Shown one piece after another: positions 7,761 through 15,621 of a stretch of DNA of 64,000 bases (its first letter is position 1; each line of letters opens with the position of its first letter). The notes below the pieces were generated by a model, which saw nothing but the letters and a program-made list of their open reading frames with translations, had not been told where the DNA came from and ran no database searches. The DNA is from Denitratimonas sp037478135 (GTDB lineage: Bacteria > Pseudomonadota > Gammaproteobacteria > Xanthomonadales > Xanthomonadaceae): the NCBI RefSeq assembly GCF_037478135.1, contig NZ_JBBHDV010000002.1, positions 124,001 to 188,000 on the forward strand, written 5' to 3'. The translations under genes and the position numbers were made by a program.

Positions 7761-10226
7761 CTACTGCGTGGCGGTGGCGGCTTCTGCCTGAAGTGCGGCG
7801 GCCTGTTCTTCCATGCCCAATCGTTGGTACGTATCAATCAAACGTGTGGACGCCTCCCTGGTGCGTGGATGATCCGGGCCTTGGCGAGCCTGAAGCATGG
7901 CCAGCGCGGGTTCGAGTTTGTCGCGTGCGGCATGGGCCGCTCCGGCGGCAAGGTCGGCAGCGGCGGCGCTGGAGAGCATGACCGGCCAGTTCGGGAAGTT
8001 GGGGCCAAGGATGTCCGGCGCCAGGCGCAGCAATTCGGCAAAAGCGGCTCGTGACTCGACGACTCGACCGGCCTTGAGCAAAAGCGTGCCGCGCGCACTG
8101 CGCGCCATCAGGGTGTCGCGGTTCGGCGTGCCGCGCTCCATGGCGATGACTTCGTCGGCCAGTGCCAGGGCTTCGTCGGCACGGCCGAGTTTGTCAAGCG
8201 TCGAAATGAACATGACCCGATCGATCAGGGCATCATGCGAGTCGCCTTCGCCGCGTGCGATGCGGGTGTCCAGTGCCCGGCGCAACAGGGGCTCGGCTTC
8301 TGCGGGACGATCCAGCGAATTGTATGCGGCGGCCAGTTGTGCCCCGGAACCCAGCGTCAGCGGATGGTCGTCGCCATACCGGACGCGCCGCTTTTCGTAG
8401 ACCTCGGCATACCATTGGGCGGCTTCCTCCAGTCGCCCCTGGCGATGCAGGGTCTGGCCGAGCACCTTCTTGGTGTAGAGCGTCTGCGGGTGGTCTTGTC
8501 CGAGACGGGTGGATTCCGAGTCGAGCGTCTGGCGGATCAGGCTTTCGGCCTCGACGAAGCCACCGGTTTGCAGCAGCGCGTAGGCCAGATTGTGGCGGAG
8601 CACGTCGGTGATGATGTCGCTGTCATCCAGATGTGCGAGCAATGGATCGGCAAGCAGGGAGCGATCGAGTTCGACCGCAGCTTCGACGTCTCCCACTTCT
8701 TCCAGCGCCTGGGCGCGCACCACACGAACCCGCAGAGCCAGGTGCGCGGCCCACTCCGCGTTGGATTGGGCAAGGGTTGCCTCCAGCGCCCAGGCTTGTT
8801 CCACCGCATCGGCGGGCTTGCCGCCACGCGCAAAATCCTGGATGCGGGCAAATTGCGCTTCGGCTGCTTCCCGGCTGGCAGGGCCGAAACCCTGATCCAG
8901 CCAGTTCTGTGCCTGATCGAAAAATCCTTGGGCGGTACCGCTTTCCCCCAATCCGCTCCAGGTTCGTCCCAGCAGGAGGGCGACCTGTCCTGCGGTGCGG
9001 GGTTGCGATGCCGCCGTGTCCAACGCCAGTGCAGCGCTTTCGAGAACCTGGCGCAAGGGCATGTCCGGCGAGCCACCGAGTTCAGGATCTGCCTCGGTCA
9101 GCATGCGTTCGACGAAGTCATTCACCGCGGACAGTTCCAGCGCTCTCGATTCGGCGTCCGCCTGGGCCAGCCGTGCACGCTGCGCCGCCAGGGTGCTGAT
9201 CACCGTGGTGGCGACGAGTGCGAAAAACACGATGCCCGCCGCCACCGTGAGCGCGCGGTGGCGGCGCACGAAGCGGCTGGCGCGGTAGGCCAGGGTCGGG
9301 GCGCGGGCCAGCACCGGGTGGTGGTCGATCAGCCGCTGCAGGTCGTCGGCGAACTCGCCGGCGCTGGCGTAACGTTGCGCCGGATCACTTGCCAGCGCCT
9401 TCATCACCACACGGTCCAGATCGCCGCGTGCCTGCGGGCTGAGCTGCGACAGCCGGGGCGGGTCTTCGCGCCGCACGATGTCCAGCGCCTCGAACAGTGT
9501 GGATGTGGTCAGGCGCGGGTGCGGCAGACGGCCGCTGACCAGTTCGTAGGCGATCACGCCCAGGGCGTAGACATCGCTGCGCGCGTCGACGTCGGAAGCG
9601 CGTCCGGCCAGCTGCTCCGGGCTCATGTAGGGCAGGGTGCCGATGACCTGGCCGGCCTGTGTCATTTCCTCGTCGCTGTCGCGCAGGCGGGCCACACCGA
9701 AATCCAGAATGCGCGGCTGGCCCTGCGGATCGATCAGGATGTTGCCGGGTTTCAGATCGCGGTGGACGACGCCGTGTGCATGGGCATGCTGCACCGCGCG
9801 GCACAACGCGATCAGCAGTTGCAGGCGGGCATCGGGATCGGGGCGTTCGCGTTCGATGTGGCTGCGCAGGTCCGGGCCACGGATCAGCTCCATCGCCAGC
9901 CACGGGATAGGCATGCCGCCGATGACATCCTCGCCGGCGGCATAGAGCCGCGCGATGCCGGGGTGTTCGAGCTGGGCCAGGGTCTGGATTTCACGCTGGA
10001 AGCGGGCCAGCGCATTGCCGGACAGGCCGCGTACCACCTTCAGGGCGACTTCGCGCGGCGGGTGTTCCTCGCGCGCCAGATAGACCCGGCCCATGCCGCC
10101 TTCACCCAGCAGCCCGAGGATGCGATACGGACCCACGCGTGCTGGCAGTGCGATGCTGCCGGCCTGTTCCTTATCCAGTTTCAACGTGAGTTCGTGCATG
10201 GCGGCATCCGGTGGTGGTACCGCCAT
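7761..10226 (-). CDS. Membrane Ser/Thr protein kinase with TPR-like C-terminal half
   Basis: A Hanks-type Ser/Thr kinase of 821 aa. The kinase domain (about 25-300) has the glycine-rich loop LLGEGGMGRVYLA, the catalytic loop VVHRDLKPGNIL, the DFGVARL metal motif and the activation-segment end MSPEQLAG, so it looks catalytically complete. One membrane helix follows near residues 335-357 (ALTVAAGIVFFALVATTVIS). The remaining half is made of helical TPR-like repeats (for example TLYTKKVLGQTLHRQGRLEE) and would face the periplasm. A second in-frame ATG at 10199 could be the true start. Substrates are unknown and no phosphatase partner is adjacent. Confidence 0.88.
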   Translation of the reverse strand: MAVPPPDAAMHELTLKLDKEQAGSIALPARVGPYRILGLLGEGGMGRVYLAREEHPPREVALKVVRGLSGNALARFQREIQTLAQLEHPGIARLYAAGEDVIGGMPIPWLAMELIRGPDLRSHIERERPDPDARLQLLIALCRAVQHAHAHGVVHRDLKPGNILIDPQGQPRILDFGVARLRDSDEEMTQAGQVIGTLPYMSPEQLAGRASDVDARSDVYALGVIAYELVSGRLPHPRLTTSTLFEALDIVRREDPPRLSQLSPQARGDLDRVVMKALASDPAQRYASAGEFADDLQRLIDHHPVLARAPTLAYRASRFVRRHRALTVAAGIVFFALVATTVISTLAAQRARLAQADAESRALELSAVNDFVERMLTEADPELGGSPDMPLRQVLESAALALDTAASQPRTAGQVALLLGRTWSGLGESGTAQGFFDQAQNWLDQGFGPASREAAEAQFARIQDFARGGKPADAVEQAWALEATLAQSNAEWAAHLALRVRVVRAQALEEVGDVEAAVELDRSLLADPLLAHLDDSDIITDVLRHNLAYALLQTGGFVEAESLIRQTLDSESTRLGQDHPQTLYTKKVLGQTLHRQGRLEEAAQWYAEVYEKRRVRYGDDHPLTLGSGAQLAAAYNSLDRPAEAEPLLRRALDTRIARGEGDSHDALIDRVMFISTLDKLGRADEALALADEVIAMERGTPNRDTLMARSARGTLLLKAGRVVESRAAFAELLRLAPDILGPNFPNWPVMLSSAAAADLAAGAAHAARDKLEPALAMLQARQGPDHPRTREASTRLIDTYQRLGMEEQAAALQAEAATATQ

Positions 10227-10295
10227 GCTGCCACAGCAGGGAGCACTTCCGGCGGCGCCGGGGTGACCGGCGGCGATGGCATGAAGTGAGGGGTG

Positions 10296-10712
10296 TCAGC
10301 CGGTGTCGTCGAGGGTGAAGGCGGCCTGGATCCATTCGATCTGCGGGGCTGGTCCGGCTTCGGTCAGCGCGACCACGTCGAAGCGGCAGGGCCACTGCGA
10401 AAACTGCGGATTGGCGGCAAGAAAGGCGTTGGCCGCCAGCGCGATGCGGCGGCGCTTGGTGGCGGTGACCGAGGCCAGGCCGCCGCCGAAGCGCGTATTG
10501 CGGCGCAGCCGCACTTCCACGAACACCAGGCTGCGGCCCTCGCGCATCACCAGATCCAGTTCGCCGAAGCGATAGCCGACATTGGCCGCGAGCGTCACCA
10601 GTCCGGCGCGTTCCAGATGTTCACGCGCGGCCGCTTCGCCGGCCTGGCCGATGTCGCGCGTGGCCATCTGCTGCTGTTCCGCAGGCTCAGGGCTGGCGGA
10701 ACTGGAGGTCAT
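10296..10712 (-). CDS. YraN/UPF0102 family nuclease-like protein
   Basis: A 138-aa member of the YraN (UPF0102) family, which has a restriction-endonuclease-like fold. Family motifs are visible: QAGEAAAREHLERAGL, RFGELDLVMREGRSLVFVEV (the E-L-D-L and V-F-V-E-V core with acidic residues) and TATKRRRIALAANAFL. The gene follows lpoA, as in E. coli yraM-yraN. The first ATG overlaps the lpoA end by 26 nt; a second ATG at 10667 would not. The cellular role is not established for this family. Confidence 0.85.
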   Translation of the reverse strand: MTSSSASPEPAEQQQMATRDIGQAGEAAAREHLERAGLVTLAANVGYRFGELDLVMREGRSLVFVEVRLRRNTRFGGGLASVTATKRRRIALAANAFLAANPQFSQWPCRFDVVALTEAGPAPQIEWIQAAFTLDDTG

Positions 10713-12501
10713 CGCCGATCAGCCCGGCTTCGCGCACCGGCTGTACCCGGCCGCCCTGGAAACGTGCCCAGGCCGGGTTGCGCAGGATCTGGCCGAAGCC
10801 GTCGAAACGCAGCTGCCCGGTGGCGCCTTCCAGCACGGTCTGCGGCGATTGCGCCAGATGCCGGAAATGGCCGATCAGGTGAAACGCATCCAGCCCGAAC
10901 GCGAACAGCCGCGCGCCGCCGCCATGGCTGCTGTCCAGCCCGCTCATCGCCTCACGCGTGGGCCGGCCGTCGACTTCGCTGATCAGCCACGGTGCTTCGG
11001 TGAACTCGATGCCGTCCAGTTCGCGGTCGAGCCGTGCATTGCCGGCGCCGGCGGTGATCTGCGACGTGGCGTAGATCGGCAGGCTGTAGATGCCGGCCAC
11101 GCGCAGTTGCGGCACCAGCAGGCGCGCCTGCTCGGCGCGGCCGGTGAAGAAGATCGCATCGGCATTGATCTGGATGCGGTTCTGTTCGATCCGCAGATCG
11201 CCATCGGCGGCGACCGCCTGCGCACCGATCTGCGCGATCGCGCTGGACAGCGCCGGGCCGTAATTGGGCTGGTCATCCGGCAGGTGCGCAACTGCGACCA
11301 CCTGGCCGCCACGCTGTTCGATGCGGCGTGCCAGCGCATCGGCGGCGCGCTGGCCGTATTCGTCGCTGCCACGGATCACCAGCACCCGCAGGCCGCCGCG
11401 CTCGGCGATGCGGTTGGCGGCGGCGATGCCTTCGTCTTCAGGCACCAGCGCGAAGCTCATGCTGCCCGGCGGCGGTGGCGTGGTGCCGCCACGGTTCAGC
11501 GCCAGCAGCGGCACCTGGCCTTCGCGATCCGCTTCGAACAGCGCCGCCACGTCTTCGCGCCCGAGCGGGCCGACGATGGCCTGGGCGCCGTCGGCCAGTG
11601 CCGTGCGATAGGCCGCCAGTGCGGTTTCCGGGCTGTTGCCGGTGGCGTAGATGCGCACGTTCGGGCGGCTACGGGTTTCTTCGTAATAGCCGGCGATGAA
11701 GCCATCGCGCACGGCCTGGGCGGCGGCCCCGAGATTGCCGTCCAGCGGCAGCAGCAGTGCGATGCGGGCGAACGGCTGGTAGCCATCGGCATCCATGCCG
11801 GGCAGGGCGTCGTCCAGCGCGATGTCGGTGTACGGGCGCGGCAGCGGCAGGCCGCGCGCGGTCAGCGCGCGTGCGGCATGCGGATACAGCGGGTGGCGGG
11901 CCGGCAGCGCGGCGGCGCCGAAGGCCAGCGCGTCATCGTCCAGCTGCATCAGCAGGGCCTGGATGTCGCGCGTGTTGATCGCCTGTTCTTCCGGTGACAG
12001 CGATGCGGCCAGTTCGGCCCGTGCGGTCGCGGCGAACAGCGGATTGCCGCTGGCCTCGGCGGCGCGCGCGCGCAGTTCCAGCAGGCGCGGGCGGTAGCGT
12101 TGTGCCAGCGTCGGCGCGGCCTGGTCCAGCAGTGACAGGGCCTGTTCGGGCTGCTGCCGGTGCAGTGCGATTTCGGCTTGCAACAGGCTCAGGCGTTGCA
12201 GTGCATCGGTGTCCAGGCGGCGGGTGGAGATGTCCTGCAGGATGCTGGCGGCGCGGTTTAGATCGCCTTCCTGGCGCCAGGCTTCGGCCGCGCGCAGGTG
12301 CAGGGCATCGCGCTGGTTGCGCTGGCTGGCGGCGGCATCGAGGAAGCCATGCGCGGCACGCGCGAAATCCCCGCGTTCGTAATCATGCTCGGCCTGGGCC
12401 ACGGCGTCGGAGGTGGCACGGGTGGGCATCGAATCGCAACCGGCCAGCAGCAGGGCCAAGGCAAGCAGTGGCAGGAAAAGACGCGGTGCGGTTCGCGGCA
12501 T
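10687..12501 (-). CDS. lpoA: Penicillin-binding protein activator LpoA-like lipoprotein
   Basis: A 604-aa outer-membrane lipoprotein of the LppC/LpoA family, which activates PBP1A from the outer membrane. The signal and lipobox are at the start (LALALLLAGCDSM). An N-terminal TPR-like helical domain (about 30-250) is followed by a periplasmic-binding-protein-like domain (IALLLPLDGNLGAAAQAVRDG near 290, AIVGPLGREDVAALF and GLRVLVIRGSDEYG). The start at 12501 is chosen for the lipoprotein signal; the frame stays open 201 codons upstream but that part runs antisense through rsmI and lacks a signal. Divergent from rsmI and followed by yraN, a conserved order. Confidence 0.9.
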   Translation of the reverse strand: MPRTAPRLFLPLLALALLLAGCDSMPTRATSDAVAQAEHDYERGDFARAAHGFLDAAASQRNQRDALHLRAAEAWRQEGDLNRAASILQDISTRRLDTDALQRLSLLQAEIALHRQQPEQALSLLDQAAPTLAQRYRPRLLELRARAAEASGNPLFAATARAELAASLSPEEQAINTRDIQALLMQLDDDALAFGAAALPARHPLYPHAARALTARGLPLPRPYTDIALDDALPGMDADGYQPFARIALLLPLDGNLGAAAQAVRDGFIAGYYEETRSRPNVRIYATGNSPETALAAYRTALADGAQAIVGPLGREDVAALFEADREGQVPLLALNRGGTTPPPPGSMSFALVPEDEGIAAANRIAERGGLRVLVIRGSDEYGQRAADALARRIEQRGGQVVAVAHLPDDQPNYGPALSSAIAQIGAQAVAADGDLRIEQNRIQINADAIFFTGRAEQARLLVPQLRVAGIYSLPIYATSQITAGAGNARLDRELDGIEFTEAPWLISEVDGRPTREAMSGLDSSHGGGARLFAFGLDAFHLIGHFRHLAQSPQTVLEGATGQLRFDGFGQILRNPAWARFQGGRVQPVREAGLIGDDLQFRQP

Positions 12502-12625
12502 GGCGGCGGGCTCATCGGGAAGGCAAGGGTAGAATGATACCCAATCGTTCCGTCGCGCCCGTGCCGCTACTTCAGGCCGGCCCGCTGTGCGGTGTTCTTC
12601 CGCTGTCGTCAGGAAACTTTCCCCG

Positions 12626-13471
12626 ATGTCCGACTCCACGCCCGGCCGATTGCACGTGGTGGCCACACCCATCGGCAACCTTGGCGATCTTTCCCCGCGT
12701 GCGCTGGAAACCTTGCGCAGCGTCGATGCGATCGCGGCCGAAGACACCCGCCACACCCAGAAGTTGCTGGCCGCGTTCGGCGCCCGCGCCACGCTGATCG
12801 CGCTGCACGACCACAACGAGGCCGCGCAATCGGCGCAGCTGGTGGCACGGATGCTGGCCGGTGCCGATATCGCGCTGGTATCCGATGCCGGCACGCCGCT
12901 GATCTCCGATCCGGGTTTCCGTCTGGTGTGCGCCGCGCGCGAGGCCGGCATCGTGGTGACGCCGGTGCCCGGTGCCTGTGCCGCGATCGCGGCGCTGTCG
13001 GTGGCGGGTATCGCCAGTGACCGCTTCGTGTTCGAGGGCTTTCTGCCGAACAAGGCCACTGCCCGGCGCGAACGGCTGGAGGCCCTGGCGGCCGAACTGC
13101 GCACGCTGATCTTCTACGAATCCAGCCACCGCATCGCCGCCACGCTGGAGGATGCCGCCGCCGCATTCGGTCCGCAGCGCCACGCGGTGCTGGCGCGCGA
13201 GCTGACCAAGCGTTTTGAAACCGTGCTGGACGGCACCCTGCCGGAGCTGGTCGAACGCTTGGCACAGGATGCGGATCAGCATCGCGGCGAATTCGTGCTG
13301 ATCGTCGAAGGCGCGCCGGAAGGCGATGACGATACCGTGCTGGTGCTGGGCCGGCGTGCGTTCTCGTTGCTGCGCGAACATCTTCCGCCCTCGCAGGCCG
13401 CGCGTCTGGCAGCGGAAATCAGCGGTGCGCCACGCAAGCGGCTGTACGCGATGGGCGACGAGGCGCCGTAA
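12626..13471 (+). CDS. rsmI: 16S rRNA (cytidine1402-2'-O)-methyltransferase
   Basis: RsmI methylates the ribose of C1402 in 16S rRNA using SAM. The protein is 281 aa from MSDST, with the tetrapyrrole-methylase-fold signatures LHVVATPIGNLGDLS at the N-terminus, AEDTRHTQKLL near 35, ALVSDAGTPLISDPGFRLV near 85 and PVPGACA near 115. The start at 12626 is preferred because an upstream ATG at 12587 adds 13 residues not typical of the family. It is divergent from lpoA, as in E. coli, and its stop lies 7 bp from the end of the convergent ybaK gene. Confidence 0.95.
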   Translation: MSDSTPGRLHVVATPIGNLGDLSPRALETLRSVDAIAAEDTRHTQKLLAAFGARATLIALHDHNEAAQSAQLVARMLAGADIALVSDAGTPLISDPGFRLVCAAREAGIVVTPVPGACAAIAALSVAGIASDRFVFEGFLPNKATARRERLEALAAELRTLIFYESSHRIAATLEDAAAAFGPQRHAVLARELTKRFETVLDGTLPELVERLAQDADQHRGEFVLIVEGAPEGDDDTVLVLGRRAFSLLREHLPPSQAARLAAEISGAPRKRLYAMGDEAP

Positions 13472-13478
13472 TCCGGCT

Positions 13479-13958
13479 TCAGCCGCCGCTACTGATTGCG
13501 CCGCTGCGTGCATCCAGCAGTTGCACGATCACGCGCGGATCCAGTTCGATCATCAATCCGCGCTGGCCGCCATTGCACCAGATTGTCGGGTACTCCAGCG
13601 CGCTGTCGTCCAGCGCCACCGGCACGCGCTTTTTCTGTCCGAATGGACTGATGCCGCCGACGTGGTAGCCGGTGATGCGTTCGGCGCTGGCGGCCGGCAT
13701 CAGGCAGGCGTGCTTGCCACCGAGGGTGGCGGCCAGTTTCTTCAACGCCAGTTCGCGCGCCACCGGCACGATGGCGCAGGCCGGTTTGCCATCCAGTTCC
13801 AGCATCAGGGTCTTGAACATGCGCGCCGGCTCAATGCCGGTGGCGGCAGCTGCGTGCTGGCCGATGTTGGCTGCGTCTGGATCGTAGTCGTAGGCGTGCA
13901 GGCGGTAGTCGATGCGCGCGGCATCCAGGCTGCGGGTGGCGTGTGTGGCGCGGCTCAT
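13479..13958 (-). CDS. ybaK: Cys-tRNA(Pro)/Cys-tRNA(Cys) deacylase YbaK
   Basis: A 159-aa trans-editing factor of the YbaK/EbsC family, which clears Cys mischarged on tRNA-Pro. Recognisable parts are MFKTLMLELDGKPACAIVPV, ELALKKLAA with the conserved lysine, the loop GYHVGGISPFGQKKRVPV typical of YbaK, and NGGQRGLMIELDP. The start MSRAT at 13958 matches the family; an ATG 16 codons upstream is also in frame. The gene is convergent with rsmI at only 7 bp, so any shared terminator must lie in coding sequence. Confidence 0.92.
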   Translation of the reverse strand: MSRATHATRSLDAARIDYRLHAYDYDPDAANIGQHAAAATGIEPARMFKTLMLELDGKPACAIVPVARELALKKLAATLGGKHACLMPAASAERITGYHVGGISPFGQKKRVPVALDDSALEYPTIWCNGGQRGLMIELDPRVIVQLLDARSGAISSGG

Positions 13959-14021
13959 GGCAAGACGGATTCCGGCAACGTGACCGTGCCGGAGCGGCAC
14001 GGCCACAGTATGCCGCTGTCG

Positions 14022-14714
14022 CTATTGGATCAGGTTGGCCTGCAACACGGCGGTGTTGGTCAGCACGCCGAAATGCCCGGTGGCGAAGGTGTAGCTGGCG
14101 TTTTCTCCGGGCACGGTGGATGAGTGCACGCCGCCGACGGTGCACACGCCGGTGGAGCAGACGATCTGGTCGATGTTGGACTTGATCGAATAGGCGCGCG
14201 AAGCGGGCTTCTTGCCGGCCAGGCTGTTGAGCAGCGGGCTCTTGATCGACAACCCCTGCGAGCCGCAGGTGGAGGTCCACACGTTCCACGGATAGCTGCC
14301 GCACGACCACAGACCGCGATACGCGCCGGCGATGCCGACGAAACTGTCGACGTAGGATTTGAGGCTGTATTTGTTGATCTGGTGCGCAGCCAGCGTCACG
14401 CCCATCGAGTGGCCGATCACGTCGATCTTGCCGGTACAGGAGCTGGCGATGGCGTCGATCAGCGCATTCTTGATCGGAGTTTCTTCGCTGCCACTGTGAT
14501 CGTTGCAGGCCGGGCAGGTCTTGCTGCCCCAGTTCGGTCGGAAGATCTGCGAGGCGGCATAACCGCGCACACGCAGCTCGTTGTAAGTGTTGTCGAAGTC
14601 GGCGGGTTTGCCGGCATTGCCGTGCACCAGCACGACGTTGTCGACACAGGCGGCTCCCGCGCTTGCCGCCCACAGCATCGCCGCGCCGAAGATGGCGGCC
14701 AGGATCGTCTTCAT
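14022..14714 (-). CDS. Secreted lipase/esterase (alpha/beta hydrolase, EstA/lipase class 2 type)
   Basis: A 230-aa exported hydrolase. A Sec signal peptide is clear (MKTILAAIFGAAMLWAASAGAA). The mature part has the oxyanion-hole region VVLVHGNAGKPADFDNTYN and the nucleophile elbow GHSMG (in DVIGHSMGVTLAAHQ), with a late histidine in FATGHFGVL that could complete the triad. Several cysteines suggest periplasmic or extracellular disulfides. It probably cleaves short- or medium-chain esters, but no substrate can be assigned. It is a single gene with 250 bp of non-coding DNA upstream. Confidence 0.82.
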   Translation of the reverse strand: MKTILAAIFGAAMLWAASAGAACVDNVVLVHGNAGKPADFDNTYNELRVRGYAASQIFRPNWGSKTCPACNDHSGSEETPIKNALIDAIASSCTGKIDVIGHSMGVTLAAHQINKYSLKSYVDSFVGIAGAYRGLWSCGSYPWNVWTSTCGSQGLSIKSPLLNSLAGKKPASRAYSIKSNIDQIVCSTGVCTVGGVHSSTVPGENASYTFATGHFGVLTNTAVLQANLIQ

Positions 14715-14973
14715 CGGTTTTCCTCCCCAGGATCGCGCCGGAATCGGATGTCCGGTCGCAATGCGACGCTACCCCGGTTTGATGCGCGGCGATGCTGTAC
14801 CAAAGTACCAGTGGCGCTCGTCGTCGTCGCCGTGCGGGCGAGCGCGCAGGGTAAAGGGCATAAGCCGCCTACCAGTGGTTATTTGGCCGCAGCGCCGCTT
14901 CTGCCTAGCGTGTGAAGATTGCGCGCCAGTGTCTGTGCCGCTGGCGCGATCCGTTATCCAGCCCCGTGAACCG

Positions 14974-15520
14974 ATGAGCATTCTTGCCGACTTCCCCGCC
15001 GCAATCGGCCATACCCCGCTGATCCGCCTGAAACGTGCTTCCGAACTGACCGGCTGCGAGATCCTGGGCAAGGTCGAATTTGCGCGCGCGCCGATCGATC
15101 TGGCCTGGTCGATCCCCGATGCCGAATCGGTGCCGCTGCTGCATGCGCTGCTGATCGAGGAAGGCTGGAACGTGGGCGGCTCCTCCGGCGTCAACCTCGC
15201 CGGCGCGATCCGGCTGGCACGCGAACTGGGGCCCGGGCACGTGATCGTCACGGTGCTGGCCGATCCGGGCACGCGTTATCAGGCCAAGCTGTTCAACCCG
15301 CCATTCCTGGCCGAACGCGGCATCCCGGTGCCGGACTGGCTGCGGCCGGCCCGAATCCGGCAACCGCAGCGATGTCTACCGCAAGGGTGACGACGGGTTG
15401 TGGGTGCTGCATCCGTTCGCGCCGGAGCAGGGCGTAGCGTTCCCCTGCCTGGATGTGCGGATCGATGCGGAGACGCTGTTCGCGCAGGTGGATGAGGGGC
15501 CGGAGCAGGGGCGGCTGTAG
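14974..15520 (+). pseudogene. Cysteine synthase relic joined to a Uma2-like tail
   Basis: Translation from the ATG at 14974 gives the start of a PLP-dependent cysteine synthase (IGHTPLIRLKRASELTGCEILGKVEF written as two short motifs: IGHTPLIRL and GCEILGKVEF). It then jumps directly to the C-terminal part (AESVPLLHALLIEEG, GGSSGVNLAGAIRLAREL and DPGTRYQAKLFNPPFL). About 150 middle residues, including most of the PLP site, are missing, so this cannot be active. From about 15350 a second frame reads SDVYRKGDDGLWVLHPFAP to a TAG at 15520, which looks like the tail of a Uma2-type (DUF820) nuclease. The first relic is certain; the Uma2 label is weaker. Confidence 0.72.
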
Positions 15521-15549
15521 TCCAATGGATGGGGCGATATTGGATGGCT

Positions 15550-15581
15550 GTCGGATCCGCCGCTCCGCGGCTTGATCCGAC
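15550..15581. repeat. Stem-loop repeat downstream of dxs
   Basis: GTCGGATC and GATCCGAC are perfect inverted arms around a GC-rich loop that itself holds CCGC/GCGG. It lies 40 bp past the dxs stop (dxs reads leftwards) and may act as its terminator. The form resembles dispersed repeats of this bacterial group. Confidence 0.5.
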
Positions 15582-15621
15582 CTAACTTGTCGAGGCTGCT
15601 TTTCTGCTTGCCGGGTGACGC

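Noticed and set aside
6314..10289. Long antisense frames opposite the esterase-like and kinase genes
   Set aside because: They mirror real genes with clear signal, kinase and TPR-like motifs and contain no recognisable domain.
12090..12101. GGCGGTAGCGTT, 11 of 12 match to the ops core
   Set aside because: It lies inside lpoA, on the strand opposite to transcription, far from any RfaH target; taken as a chance hit in GC-rich coding DNA.
12502..13104. In-frame open extension of lpoA by 201 codons
   Set aside because: It runs antisense through rsmI and the promoter region, has no family match, and hides the clear lipoprotein signal that starts at 12501.
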